Positions 53,186 to 62,894 of a DNA stretch of 64,000 nt are shown in pieces (positions within the stretch are counted from its first letter, which is position 1; every line of letters starts with the position of its first letter). A program made the position numbers and the translations under genes. Source of the DNA: Thalassospira marina (GTDB taxonomy: Bacteria > Pseudomonadota > Alphaproteobacteria > Rhodospirillales > Thalassospiraceae); the NCBI RefSeq assembly GCF_002844375.1, contig NZ_CP024199.1:2058001-2122000 (forward strand), read 5' to 3'. Below the pieces are notes generated by a model, which searched no databases, was not told where the DNA came from, and worked only from the letters and a program-made list of their open reading frames with translations.

Positions 53186-54571
53186 TCAATCGCCGACACG
53201 GTCCCCATAAATCCCCAGGCTTTTGAGCTTTCTGTGCAAAGCGGAACGTTCCATTCCGATAAAATTGGCGGTCTTCGAGATGTTGCCGCCAAATCTGTCC
53301 ACTTGTGTTTGCAGATATTCCTTTTCAAACAGTTCGCGGGCTTCACGTAAAGGCAGGGCCATGATTTCGCTGGTTTTATCAAATGCCAGCGATTCTGGCA
53401 TGTCGGAAAAAAGTTCACTGGGCAGCATTTTGCCGCTGATCATTTGCCCGCTATCGCCGGGCGCCATGATCATAAGACGTTCAATCACGTTTTTAAGCTG
53501 GCGCACATTGCCCGGCCAGTCATAGGCATGCAGGGCGGCAATGGCTTCGGGCGACAGTTTACGGCGCGGCAACCCCGTGGCATCGGCATAACGTGACAGG
53601 AAGTAATCCGCCAGCTCCGGGATGTCATCGCGCCGCGATACCAGTGGTGGCACCTCAAGCGGCACGACATTCAGGCGGTAATACAGATCCTGGCGGAATT
53701 TCTGTTCTTCGATTTTTTCTTCAAGGTCGCGCGATGTGGTGGCAATGACGCGCACATCAACGCTGACCGGGGTCGAACCACCCACACGAACAAAGGTCTG
53801 GTCCTGCAGGACACGGACAATCTTGCCCTGGGTTTCAAGCGGCATGTCGGCCACTTCATCAAGCAGAAGTGTTCCGCCATGGGCAATTTCAAGCATGCCG
53901 GTGCGGGCTTCGCGCGACGCATTGCCAACCGCACCAAACAATGATTCTTCCATGGTTTCGGGCGAGATATTGGCGCAGTTCAACACCACGAACGGCCCGT
54001 TTGCCCGCGCCGAATTACGATGAACCAGACGCGCCACCACTTCCTTGCCCGACCCGGCCGGACCGGAAATCAGGATGCGGCTGCCAGTGCGCGCCACACG
54101 GTCAATCGCCTGGCGCAAATTGACGATGGATGATGTTTTACCAACAATTTCAACATCGCCACCAGCGCGAAGGGTAAGCTCGCGGTTTTCACGGCGCAGG
54201 CGCGCATCCTCAATGGCGCGTTCAACAACCAGCAACAAACGGTCGGTATTGAATGGCTTTTCAATGAAGTCATAGGCACCGTTGCGTGATGCCTCAAGTG
54301 CAGTTTCGATATTGCCGTGACCCGAAATCATGACAACGGGGACTTCAGGATGTTCGCGCTGGATCAGCTTTAAGGTTTCAATCCCGTCATGTTCGCTTTC
54401 CTGCATCCAGATATCAAGGACCACCAGCGTCGGGCGCCGTGCGGCAACCTCGGACAGGGCCTGCTGGCTCGAAGCCGCGGCACGGGTGGTGTAGCCTTCA
54501 TCTTCCAGAATGCCCGCAATGAGCGACCGGATGTCTTCTTCATCGTCGACGATTAATATATCGTGCGCCAT
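53186..54571 (-). CDS. ntrX: Response regulator NtrX
   Basis: Partner of sensor NtrY. The 461-residue protein has a receiver domain with phospho-acceptor D53 (VVLDIWM), an AAA+ domain with GPAGSGKE at 170-177, and a C-terminal Fis-type helix-turn-helix (GGNISKTANFIGMERSALHR). The sigma-54 contact motif GAFTGA, expected near residue 215, is absent: the region reads LFGAVGNASREARTG. NtrX may therefore not act as a conventional sigma-54 activator. It is 55 bases downstream of ntrY and continues the operon. Confidence 0.95.
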   Translation of the reverse strand: MAHDILIVDDEEDIRSLIAGILEDEGYTTRAAASSQQALSEVAARRPTLVVLDIWMQESEHDGIETLKLIQREHPEVPVVMISGHGNIETALEASRNGAYDFIEKPFNTDRLLLVVERAIEDARLRRENRELTLRAGGDVEIVGKTSSIVNLRQAIDRVARTGSRILISGPAGSGKEVVARLVHRNSARANGPFVVLNCANISPETMEESLFGAVGNASREARTGMLEIAHGGTLLLDEVADMPLETQGKIVRVLQDQTFVRVGGSTPVSVDVRVIATTSRDLEEKIEEQKFRQDLYYRLNVVPLEVPPLVSRRDDIPELADYFLSRYADATGLPRRKLSPEAIAALHAYDWPGNVRQLKNVIERLMIMAPGDSGQMISGKMLPSELFSDMPESLAFDKTSEIMALPLREARELFEKEYLQTQVDRFGGNISKTANFIGMERSALHRKLKSLGIYGDRVGD

Positions 54572-54626
54572 GTTTCGACAGTAACCTTGGTGTTTCTATT
54601 CAGTGATCTGACGGCATGAAAGATGA

Positions 54627-56906
54627 TCATGCCGAGGGCGGCACACTATCATTGTCCGAAGAATTTTCAGTTAATTTTGTCGAACTCTTCGGAAAAGACA
54701 ATGTAATCCGTGCCCCTGTCTCTTCTCTGTCGGCGAGTATAAGCTCTCCACCGTGGTCTTCCATGATTTTCTTAACAATGGCAAGGCCAAGCCCGGTGCC
54801 CTTGCTGCGCGTGGTGACATAGGGTTCCGTCAGGCGTTCACGATGCTCGGTCGGAAGCCCGCGCCCGTTATCCTCGATCACGATATCAATACGCTGGTCA
54901 GGCTCGCTGCGCTGACGGATATAAATGCCGATATGCCCCGGTGCGGTATCGCCATTTGCACTATCGCGCCCGGCAATCGCCTCGGCCGCATTTTTAAGGG
55001 TGTTGATCAGGCACTGGTTAACCTGCCGGGCATCGCACTGGATGTGGGTATTAACGCCATCTTCGATGACAAAATCATATTTGATCGATGAATGGGCCTG
55101 CTGCTGTAAAAACAGGGCGTTTTTCGCCAGCTCAGCCAGGTTTTCACCACGCATTTTCGGGCTGGGCATACGGGCAAAGGATGAAAATTCGTCCACCATC
55201 CGGCCTATATCACCAACCTGCCGTACGATGGTTTCAATACAGGTTTTGAAAACCTCGGTATCGCTTTGAATTTCCTTAAGGTATTTGCGGCGCAACCGCT
55301 CTGCCGAAAGCTGGATCGGCGTTAGCGGATTTTTGATTTCATGCGCGATGCGGCGTGCCACATCAGCCCAGGCAGCCATGCGCTGGGCATTTTGCAGTTC
55401 GGTTACGTCATCAAACGTTACCACATAGCCGAAAATGGACCGGTCACCCGCACGTTCAACCGTTACCCGTGCCAGCAGCATCAGGTTCAGGCCATCACGG
55501 CGAATTTCGATCTGGCGGGGTTTGGAACGTTCGCCTTCCTTGATGGCCTCGTCAAACAGAACGCTGAATTCCGGCACCACTTCACAAATCGCGTGGCCCA
55601 GCTTTTCATCAATATCGACCCCCAGAAGTTCGGAAGCACTTCGATTAGGCAAATTGATACGGCAATCGGCATCAAGGCCAATCACACCTGCGGTTACGCC
55701 GCCCAGGATCGCCTCGGTAAAGCGGCGGCGTTCATCATTCAGGCGATTCGCAGCAATCAGCTCTGCGCGCTGGGTATCAAGCTGTGCCGTCATACGGTTA
55801 AAAGCACGGCTAAGCGCCTCAAGCTCGTCTCCCTGCCCGTCCAATGGCACGCGGAAGGATAAATCCCCATCGCGGACTTTTTCGGCACCATTGATCAGCT
55901 GCGAAATTGGTTCCACCAGCCGTGTGGCCACGGTTAACCCCAGCATCACAGCTGCAAGCAGCAATACGACGGCAATGATCACGAAAATCATCACGAAGGT
56001 AACGACAATGCCTGATCGTTCGCCTTCAAGGTTTTCGTATGCCTTTACGGCACGCCGGGCCTGTTCGATACGGTCAAGCACGTTGCTGTCAACAAAGCGG
56101 CCAACCAGCAAGAAGCCATCGATGAAGTTATCAAGGCGCACAAGGGCGCGAATGCGGTCCTCGGTATCGCCCAGCATCAGCACCACGTCATTAACACGCG
56201 CGCGATCAAATACTTCCTGCGGGACAGGTGCCCCTTCCGGGTCATAGGAAAAGCTGTAATCAGACTGGGCAATTACCCGGCCGCTGCCATCCACGATCAG
56301 GGCTTCGGGCAGACCACGGGCATCGGCCTGCGCGGTCAGAATGCGTGAAAGGCGGCTGGGATCGGTGGCAAAGGAAACGCCAAGGCGTTGAAGATCACTC
56401 GCCGTTGCCAGGGCATCGGCACGGATAAGTTCCTGATGTTCCTGCAAATAGGCCTGGGCAATGACCATGCTTTCTTCGACCGCGGTGCGGATGCGATCAC
56501 TAAACCAGCCCTGAATGCCAAAATGCAGAAATAACGCCGAAAACACCGCCACGATAATGGCTGGCGTTACCGCAACAAGGCTGAACATCAGAACCAGCCG
56601 TGTATGCAGCTTGGCACCGGCGGTGCCTTTGCGGCGTTCGACCCAGATCTGCACCAGCTTGCGTGCCACCAGCGTTGCCAGTGCCAGCAGCAAAACCAGA
56701 TCGATATTCAAAAGAATGATAATGGTGCGCGGATCGGGCCGTAACGGTGCCGTTCCGGTCATGGCAAGATAGGTAACAATCGCAGAAAGCAGGGCCGCAA
56801 CAACCAGCCCAATCGCAAATTTACGCGACTGGCCAATACGGCCCAGCATTTTGACAAATGCTGATTGCTGCCATGCCTTGCGGCGCTGGCGCGCGGGGAA
56901 GCTCAT
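54627..56906 (-). CDS. ntrY: Sensor histidine kinase NtrY
   Basis: A 759-residue membrane kinase. Hydrophobic spans lie near residues 30-50, 60-85, 103-130 and 295-320, with an extracytoplasmic region between the last two. HAMP, PAS, HisKA and HATPase domains follow in order. The phospho-acceptor is H522 in RRIAHEIKNPLTPIQLSAERL, and the ATP site carries DNGRGLPTE and GTGLGLAIV. In related bacteria NtrY responds to nitrogen status or redox/oxygen signals. Its start overlaps the ntrC stop by ATGA. Confidence 0.95.
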   Translation of the reverse strand: MSFPARQRRKAWQQSAFVKMLGRIGQSRKFAIGLVVAALLSAIVTYLAMTGTAPLRPDPRTIIILLNIDLVLLLALATLVARKLVQIWVERRKGTAGAKLHTRLVLMFSLVAVTPAIIVAVFSALFLHFGIQGWFSDRIRTAVEESMVIAQAYLQEHQELIRADALATASDLQRLGVSFATDPSRLSRILTAQADARGLPEALIVDGSGRVIAQSDYSFSYDPEGAPVPQEVFDRARVNDVVLMLGDTEDRIRALVRLDNFIDGFLLVGRFVDSNVLDRIEQARRAVKAYENLEGERSGIVVTFVMIFVIIAVVLLLAAVMLGLTVATRLVEPISQLINGAEKVRDGDLSFRVPLDGQGDELEALSRAFNRMTAQLDTQRAELIAANRLNDERRRFTEAILGGVTAGVIGLDADCRINLPNRSASELLGVDIDEKLGHAICEVVPEFSVLFDEAIKEGERSKPRQIEIRRDGLNLMLLARVTVERAGDRSIFGYVVTFDDVTELQNAQRMAAWADVARRIAHEIKNPLTPIQLSAERLRRKYLKEIQSDTEVFKTCIETIVRQVGDIGRMVDEFSSFARMPSPKMRGENLAELAKNALFLQQQAHSSIKYDFVIEDGVNTHIQCDARQVNQCLINTLKNAAEAIAGRDSANGDTAPGHIGIYIRQRSEPDQRIDIVIEDNGRGLPTEHRERLTEPYVTTRSKGTGLGLAIVKKIMEDHGGELILADREETGARITLSFPKSSTKLTENSSDNDSVPPSA

Positions 56907-58351
56907 TTTGCGCCCCGTACCACTTCCAGTCCCAGATCGCGGATTTTCTTACGCAAGGTATTGCGGTTAAGGCCCAGAACCTCGGCTGCCTTAACCTGGT
57001 TACCCCGCGTTGCCTCAAGGGTAACAGTTAACAGCGGGCGTTCCATCTCGCGCAGGATACGGTCATAAAGGCCGCTTGAAGGCAGGTCATCATCATGGGC
57101 ATCGTAATATTCGCGCACATGGCGTTCGATCGATTCCGCCAATGATTGCGGTTCGCCCACCGGTGCGGTCTCGGCAACGCTGTTTTCGGCAAATTCAGTT
57201 TCAATAACATCAACGCCAATTACGTCCTGCGAATAAAGTGCGGTTAAACGACGCACCATATTTTCAAGCTCGCGAATATTACCCGGCCAGCGATGCGCTT
57301 TCAGGCGCGCCATGGCATCGGATGACAGGGTTTTGCGCGGCAATCCCTGCTCGCTTGCCTGTGCCAGGAAATGATTGACCAGTTCGGGAATGTCTTCAAG
57401 GCGTTCGCGCAGGCTTGGCAAACGGATGGGCACGACATTCAACCGGTAAAACAGGTCTTCGCGGAAGCTGCCTTCGCGAATCAGTTTGCGCAGGTCCCGG
57501 TGGGTGGCCGCAACAATGCGCACATTCACACGAATGGGGGTGCGCCCGCCAACACGGGTATATTCGCCTTCCTGCAGGACACGCAAAAGACGGGTTTGCG
57601 CTTCAAGCGGCATGTCGCCGATTTCATCCAAAAACAGCGTTCCGCCTTCGGCCTGTTCAAACCGGCCGACTTTACGTTCGTTAGCACCGGTAAAGGCCCC
57701 TTTTTCATGACCGAACAGTTCGCTTTCGATCAGCTCGCGCGGGATGGCGGCCATATTGATGGCTACAAACGGGCCATGCCGGCGCGAACCATATTCATGC
57801 AGGGCACGCGCAACAAGTTCCTTGCCCGTGCCGCTTTCGCCGGTGACCATCACGGTCAGATCGGTATTCATCAGGCGCGCAAGCGAACGGTAAATTTCCT
57901 GCATTGCCGCCGAACGGCCAATCAGCGGTAGGCGATCATCGCCTTCGTCGCTGGCGGACTTGGCATTTTCCTGATTGACCGGCGTCTCAAGCGCACGATC
58001 AACAATCCCCATCAACTCGTTCAAATCAAACGGTTTTGGCAAATATTCAAAAGCACCGCGCTGGGCAGCTTTAACGGCCGTTAGCAGGGTGTTTTGCGCG
58101 CTCATGACAATAACACGCAGGTCCGGGCGCAGTTTGCGAATACGCGGCACCATATCAAGCCCGTTTTCGTCAGGCATCATGACATCGGTGATGACAAGGT
58201 CACCCTCGCCGTCCGCGATCCAGTCCCACAGAGTTTTGCCATGTCCGGTGCTGCGCACTTCATGGCCCTGCCGCGACAGCGCCTGGGTCAACACGGTTCG
58301 AATGGCGCGATCATCATCGGCGACAAGAATACGGGCTGGTTGCGCGCTCAT
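56903..58351 (-). CDS. ntrC: Nitrogen regulator NtrC (sigma-54 activator)
   Basis: Activates nitrogen-limitation genes when phosphorylated by NtrB. The 482-residue protein has receiver D56 (DLVITDVMMPDENG), Walker A GESGTGKE at 171-178, and an intact GAFTGA at 218-223, so sigma-54 contact is retained. The C-terminal Fis-type helix-turn-helix reads GNQVKAAEVLGLNRNTLRKK. It overlaps ntrB and ntrY by ATGA at each end, so the four kinase/regulator genes are translationally coupled. Confidence 0.97.
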   Translation of the reverse strand: MSAQPARILVADDDRAIRTVLTQALSRQGHEVRSTGHGKTLWDWIADGEGDLVITDVMMPDENGLDMVPRIRKLRPDLRVIVMSAQNTLLTAVKAAQRGAFEYLPKPFDLNELMGIVDRALETPVNQENAKSASDEGDDRLPLIGRSAAMQEIYRSLARLMNTDLTVMVTGESGTGKELVARALHEYGSRRHGPFVAINMAAIPRELIESELFGHEKGAFTGANERKVGRFEQAEGGTLFLDEIGDMPLEAQTRLLRVLQEGEYTRVGGRTPIRVNVRIVAATHRDLRKLIREGSFREDLFYRLNVVPIRLPSLRERLEDIPELVNHFLAQASEQGLPRKTLSSDAMARLKAHRWPGNIRELENMVRRLTALYSQDVIGVDVIETEFAENSVAETAPVGEPQSLAESIERHVREYYDAHDDDLPSSGLYDRILREMERPLLTVTLEATRGNQVKAAEVLGLNRNTLRKKIRDLGLEVVRGAK

Positions 58352-59496
58352 AGTGTTTCTTCCTTGATCCAGCTATCTTTCTGATTGGCCTGAACATCTT
58401 CTGCCAGGTTCCGATGATAGATCGGCAACATGATTTGGAATTCCGCCCCGCCGGTCGGCACGTCCTTGACCTCGATCACGCCACCATGGTCAGCAATGAT
58501 TTTGGCAACCAGCGCCAACCCCAGACCGGACCCTGTCGGCTTGGTCGTGACAAAGGGATCAAACAGGCTTTCGCGCATATCTGGCGGAATGCCAGGGCCA
58601 TTATCGCGCACCGACACCACCAGCGGCAAATGAACGCGCGTGTCCCCGCCTGCCACAGCAAGGCGAACACCATGCTGGTAACGGGTGGAAATGGTAATTT
58701 GGCCATCTTCGGTTTGCACGGCTTCGGCTGCATTTTTAACCAGGTTCAAAAAAACCTGGATCAATTGATCGCGGTTACCATAAACCGGTGGCAAGGACGG
58801 GTCATAGACTTCTTCAAAATGAAGGTTCTGACCAAACCCGTTTTCCGCCAGCCTGCGCACATGTTCAAGCACCGTGTGGATATTGACAGCACCACGTTCC
58901 AGCGGTTTGTCCGAGAAAATTTCCATCCGGTCGACCAGATTGACAATCCGGTCTGCCTCATCACAGATCAGACGGGTTAAAACGCGGTCATCTTCAGTGG
59001 CCGTTTGTTCGATCAGCTGTGCTGCCCCACGAATACCTGAAAGCGGGTTTTTAATTTCGTGGGCCAGTATGGCGGCCATTGCGCTTACTGAACGGGCCGA
59101 ATTACGGCTTAGCAACTGATTGTCGATTTTCTGGGCAATCGAGCGTGGTTCAAATGTTAAAACCGCAGACCCGTTTTCATCGGGCATGGAACCAACCGTC
59201 AGGTTCACTGCATGGCGACCGATTTTGGGGCTTTCGATCAAAAGGTCATGGTCAGCCACCAGGGTTGCTTCATCAATGGCCTGCGCAACAAGGGAAAAGA
59301 CCGGGCTATCAGCCGGAATAAAATCCTTTAAGTTGCTGCGGCAAAGCACTGCTGCACTTGTATTAAACAGCTGTTCCGTCGCCTGATTAACAAACCGGAT
59401 TTTACCATCACGGTCGGCGACCACCACTGCACTGGCAATGGCGTTCAGGACGCCAGCGGGATCAACATTGTGTCCCTTGCCAAAGCCAAGCCTCAT
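58348..59496 (-). CDS. ntrB: Nitrogen sensor kinase/phosphatase NtrB
   Basis: Cytoplasmic bifunctional sensor that phosphorylates or dephosphorylates NtrC under control of PII protein. The 382-residue protein has an N-terminal PAS domain (VLNAIASAVVVADRDGKIRF), HisKA with H146 in AAILAHEIKNPLSGIRGAAQL, and HATPase with DNGPGIPPDM and GSGLGLALV. No transmembrane segment is seen. GGGGGAC lies just before ATG 59496. It follows dusB by 48 bases, the classical nifR3-ntrB-ntrC order. Confidence 0.97.
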   Translation of the reverse strand: MRLGFGKGHNVDPAGVLNAIASAVVVADRDGKIRFVNQATEQLFNTSAAVLCRSNLKDFIPADSPVFSLVAQAIDEATLVADHDLLIESPKIGRHAVNLTVGSMPDENGSAVLTFEPRSIAQKIDNQLLSRNSARSVSAMAAILAHEIKNPLSGIRGAAQLIEQTATEDDRVLTRLICDEADRIVNLVDRMEIFSDKPLERGAVNIHTVLEHVRRLAENGFGQNLHFEEVYDPSLPPVYGNRDQLIQVFLNLVKNAAEAVQTEDGQITISTRYQHGVRLAVAGGDTRVHLPLVVSVRDNGPGIPPDMRESLFDPFVTTKPTGSGLGLALVAKIIADHGGVIEVKDVPTGGAEFQIMLPIYHRNLAEDVQANQKDSWIKEETL

Positions 59497-59544
59497 TTTC
59501 GTCCCCCGATCGTCAATCAGTGTTTCGCGAATGATGACGCCATT

Positions 59545-60552
59545 TCAGGCGGCACATTCGCGTAATTCGGTTTCAATTTTTGGTTCGTAAAAGGCACGGA
59601 TCGCATCTTTTACCTGAACCGGATCATCCAGCACATTAACGGTGCGGCGAAATTCAGTCGCATCGCGCAAACCGTTGCAATACCAGCCCAAATGCTTGCG
59701 TGCGATCCGATACCCCGGGATCAGCCCGTGATGATCCAGAATGGCATCATAATGCGCCAGAATGGTTTCAAGCTGCTGTTCAAGCCCCGGTGACGGCAGC
59801 TTTGTCCCCGTTTTCAGATAATGGGAAACCTGGTTTAGAAACCATGGCCGCCCCTGGACCCCACGGCCCACCATCACGCCATCCGCCCCCGAGCGGCGTA
59901 AAAGTTCGGCTGCATCTTCTTCGCTAACGACATCACCATTGCCAATCACGGGAATGGAAACCGCGTTTTTCACATCGGCAATCGCATCCCAGTCCGCCTC
60001 GCCCTTGTAAAACTGGCAACGAGTGCGACCATGGATGGTCAGCATCTGAATGCCCAAATCCTCGGCAATGCGGGCCAGACGCGGGGCATTGCGATCATCA
60101 TCATCCCAGCCCAGGCGCATTTTAAGGGTAACTGGCACCTTAACCGCGTTCACGGTTGCTTCCATAATATCGGCGGCCAGCTTTTCCTGGCGCATCAGCG
60201 CGGAACCGGCATATCCCTTGGTCACTTTTTTGGCCGGGCAGCCCATATTGATATCAATGATCATGGCGCCGCGGGCTTCGTTCATTTTCGCAGCTTCGGC
60301 CATTTCCTGCGGGTCAGTCCCTGCAAGCTGCACGGAAAGCGGGCTTTCGGCTGCACAATCGCCGTGCATCTTGCGCACTTCTTTCTGATGCTGCTGGATG
60401 CGGGTCATGGCATCAGACGCAATCATTTCAGACACGACAAGATGTTCGCCAAAGCGGCGCACCTGCTGGCGAAATGGTAGGTCAGTAACACCTGACATCG
60501 GTGCCAGAACAACATTTTCCGGCACGGTCACAGAACCGATCTGCAAGGACAT
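59545..60552 (-). CDS. dusB: tRNA-dihydrouridine synthase DusB (NifR3)
   Basis: Flavoenzyme that reduces specific uridines in tRNA. The 335-residue protein begins its barrel with LAPMSGVTDLPFRQQVRR. The catalytic cysteine is in INMGCPAKKVTKGYAGSALM near residue 100, and MLTIHGRTRCQFYKG and GVMVGRGVQGRPW are FMN-binding. It leads the ntr operon, as nifR3 does in Rhodobacter and Azospirillum. ypjD-like lies 115 bases upstream on the same strand, so the promoter of the operon is probably in that gap. Confidence 0.96.
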   Translation of the reverse strand: MSLQIGSVTVPENVVLAPMSGVTDLPFRQQVRRFGEHLVVSEMIASDAMTRIQQHQKEVRKMHGDCAAESPLSVQLAGTDPQEMAEAAKMNEARGAMIIDINMGCPAKKVTKGYAGSALMRQEKLAADIMEATVNAVKVPVTLKMRLGWDDDDRNAPRLARIAEDLGIQMLTIHGRTRCQFYKGEADWDAIADVKNAVSIPVIGNGDVVSEEDAAELLRRSGADGVMVGRGVQGRPWFLNQVSHYLKTGTKLPSPGLEQQLETILAHYDAILDHHGLIPGYRIARKHLGWYCNGLRDATEFRRTVNVLDDPVQVKDAIRAFYEPKIETELRECAA

Positions 60553-60667
60553 GAAGGACTTCCGATTGCCTAAAACTTGGGCAGATTAATGAAACTGAAG
60601 GCAGAGTGCAACAACTCTAAGCGAAACAGTCTGATCATTGGTGAAAACGCTGCAAAATTGCCCGTTT

Positions 60668-61474
60668 TTAACCCAGAAGAAAGACCGTTACAAAGCGCAC
60701 ACCGGGGAATGCCAGTGTCAGCAGCAACCATGCGCCCAGCACAAACCGCACCGCCATGCGCCCGCGCAGACTGGAACGTTCATGGATCCATATCAATGTG
60801 CAAATCACGGCGAAGCCCAACAGGGTCAGCAGCATTTTATGGTCAATGGTCCATAAAGCCGTGCCTTCGATCTGGCGCAGGGCAAATCCGGTGACAATAC
60901 CCACCACAAGCACCCAGGCCGACCATTTAAGATAGCTGACCAGCATTTGTTCGCTATCGCGCAAAGGCGGCAAACGGCGGCTCCAGCGATTGGGACGACG
61001 GTTTTTAAGGGCATTTTCCTGCACGACATAGGCCATGGCGGCGATGGCCGCGATTGTGACCAGCGCATAGGTGATCAATGATGTTCCGATATGCACCCAA
61101 AGCCAGGCGGAATACAGCACCTCGGCCTCGACCTGGCCGGGGGCCGCACCGTCAATTGCCTCGAAAATGGCAGCAACAACACCAAACAGGATCAGATAGG
61201 CCCCAACATATCCGCCCAGTCGCCAAACTTGTTGATGCAGCACACAGGTTGCAACACCGCCAAACACAAACAGGACCGTCAGTTCAGACCAGTGCAGTGC
61301 CGCCGAAAACCCGCGCGATTGAACAGCCTCGCCTGTCAGGCTTAACACTGCGATAGTTCCGACAATTCCAAGCCCGATGGATGCATAAAACCAGAAATCA
61401 CGCTGCGGTTCGCGCCGCATGATCTGGGCCGTTAGCGGCAAAAGGGACAGAATGTGGATGGCGGTGGCGAACAT
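60668..61474 (-). CDS. CcsA/YpjD-like cytochrome c assembly-family membrane protein
   Basis: A 268-residue polytopic membrane protein with about eight hydrophobic spans. It carries the paired conserved histidines of the CcmC/CcsA superfamily: WLWVHIGTSLITYAL near residue 130 and WTIDHKMLLTLLGF near 220. The tryptophan-rich haem-handling WWD loop of true CcmC/CcmF is missing, so it is closest to YpjD-type proteins seen next to ffh or dus genes. It is divergent from ispDF across 113 bases. A role in haem or membrane function is inferred only. Confidence 0.82.
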   Translation of the reverse strand: MFATAIHILSLLPLTAQIMRREPQRDFWFYASIGLGIVGTIAVLSLTGEAVQSRGFSAALHWSELTVLFVFGGVATCVLHQQVWRLGGYVGAYLILFGVVAAIFEAIDGAAPGQVEAEVLYSAWLWVHIGTSLITYALVTIAAIAAMAYVVQENALKNRRPNRWSRRLPPLRDSEQMLVSYLKWSAWVLVVGIVTGFALRQIEGTALWTIDHKMLLTLLGFAVICTLIWIHERSSLRGRMAVRFVLGAWLLLTLAFPGVRFVTVFLLG

Positions 61475-61587
61475 GCAGGAATGTCCAGAATGGTTGCTGG
61501 CAACAGAACATCAATTTGCCGACTTGGCAAACGGGGTTGGTAAAGTTAGCTTGTCGCCCACTTCATTGATGTGAGCATATATCGTTT

Positions 61588-62805
61588 ATGAACAAAAAAA
61601 TCTCGGTTGTCATCGTCGCTGCCGGTAGCGGTAGCAGATTTGGCGATCCGCTGCCAAAACAATATCATCACATAGGTGACAAAACGCTTCTGCGCCATTG
61701 CGTCGAGGCGTTTATGCAGCTTTGCCCACCAAACCACATTCAGATTGTTCATAACCCGGCTCACCAGCACCACCTTGATCTTGCAATTGAGGACCTGGTG
61801 GATAGCGGCATGTTACGCCCGACTGTTCCTGGCGGCGCCACACGTCAGCAATCGGTTTTAAATGGCCTGCGCGCCCTGCAGGATGCCAGCCCCGACTATG
61901 TATTGATCCACGATGCCGCCCGCCCCGGTATTGACCATGATGTGATTTTTCGAGTTCTGGGTGCGCTTGATAAATATAAAGGTGCGATCCCCGGCATTGC
62001 CGTGCACGACACGATCAAGCAATGCGATGATGACAAGGCGATTTTGCGAACCATTGCGCGCGATACCCTGATGCGTGCGCAAACACCACAGGGATTTGAT
62101 TTTAAAACCATTTTGCGGGCCCACACCAAATTTGAAGGCCAGGAAATGACCGATGATGCCAGCCTGCTGGAACAGATGGGCATTGCCGTTAAATGTGTGG
62201 CGGGCAGCGAACGGAACGACAAAATTACGCGGCGCGATGACCTTGCCCGCCTGGGCGAGCATTTCAGCGACCAGCAGACCAGCAAAAATTCCCGGAAAGA
62301 TGAAACCATGATCGCAGAAGAATACCGCACTGGCACCGGATTTGACGTGCACCGTTTTGCACCGGGTGATGCGTGCATGTTATGTGGGGTTTCAGTACCA
62401 CACAAAGCCCGGCTTGAAGGCCATTCAGATGCCGATGTTGGCCTGCATGCCCTGACCGATGCCATTTTGGGCGCGATTGCCGCTGGCGATATCGGCCAGC
62501 ATTTTCCGCCCAGTGATCTGCAATGGAAAGGTGCCGCATCCGACCAGTTCTTGAAACATGCCGCCGACCTTGTCGCACAGCGCGACGGGCGAATTGTGAA
62601 TGTTGATGTAACGCTGATTTGCGAGCGCCCCAAAATCGGCCCGCACACAACGGCAATGCGCCAGGCGATTGCTGATATCCTGGCAATCGATATTGACCGG
62701 GTCAATGTGAAGGCGACAACATCTGAACGCCTTGGTTTTACTGGCCGCGAAGAAGGCATTGCCGCACAGGCCGCCGCCAGCATCGCCCTGCCCCGCAAGG
62801 CATAA
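61588..62805 (+). CDS. ispDF: Bifunctional IspD/IspF of the MEP isoprenoid pathway
   Basis: A 405-residue fusion of two non-consecutive MEP-pathway enzymes. IspD, residues 1 to about 225, is the cytidylyltransferase with VVIVAAGSGSRFGDPLPKQY and IHDAARPG. IspF, from about 241, is the MEcPP synthase with zinc ligands in GTGFDVHRFAPGDA and the GHSDADVGLHALTDAILGA motif. The fusion is typical of alphaproteobacteria and some campylobacters. It ends at a bidirectional terminator. Confidence 0.97.
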   Translation: MNKKISVVIVAAGSGSRFGDPLPKQYHHIGDKTLLRHCVEAFMQLCPPNHIQIVHNPAHQHHLDLAIEDLVDSGMLRPTVPGGATRQQSVLNGLRALQDASPDYVLIHDAARPGIDHDVIFRVLGALDKYKGAIPGIAVHDTIKQCDDDKAILRTIARDTLMRAQTPQGFDFKTILRAHTKFEGQEMTDDASLLEQMGIAVKCVAGSERNDKITRRDDLARLGEHFSDQQTSKNSRKDETMIAEEYRTGTGFDVHRFAPGDACMLCGVSVPHKARLEGHSDADVGLHALTDAILGAIAAGDIGQHFPPSDLQWKGAASDQFLKHAADLVAQRDGRIVNVDVTLICERPKIGPHTTAMRQAIADILAIDIDRVNVKATTSERLGFTGREEGIAAQAAASIALPRKA

Positions 62806-62840
62806 AACCAGCAAAGACAGCACAATATCCGAAAAACACC

Positions 62841-62866
62841 AAAGGCGGGCCGCAATGCCCGCCTTT
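62841..62866. terminator. Bidirectional terminator between ispDF and the YciB-like gene
   Basis: AAAGGCGGGC pairs perfectly with GCCCGCCTTT around a 6-base loop. The A and T ends give short U-tracts in both directions, between convergent genes. Confidence 0.78.
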
Positions 62867-62894
62867 CGCATGTCTAACTGGAAATCTGTTTTAA

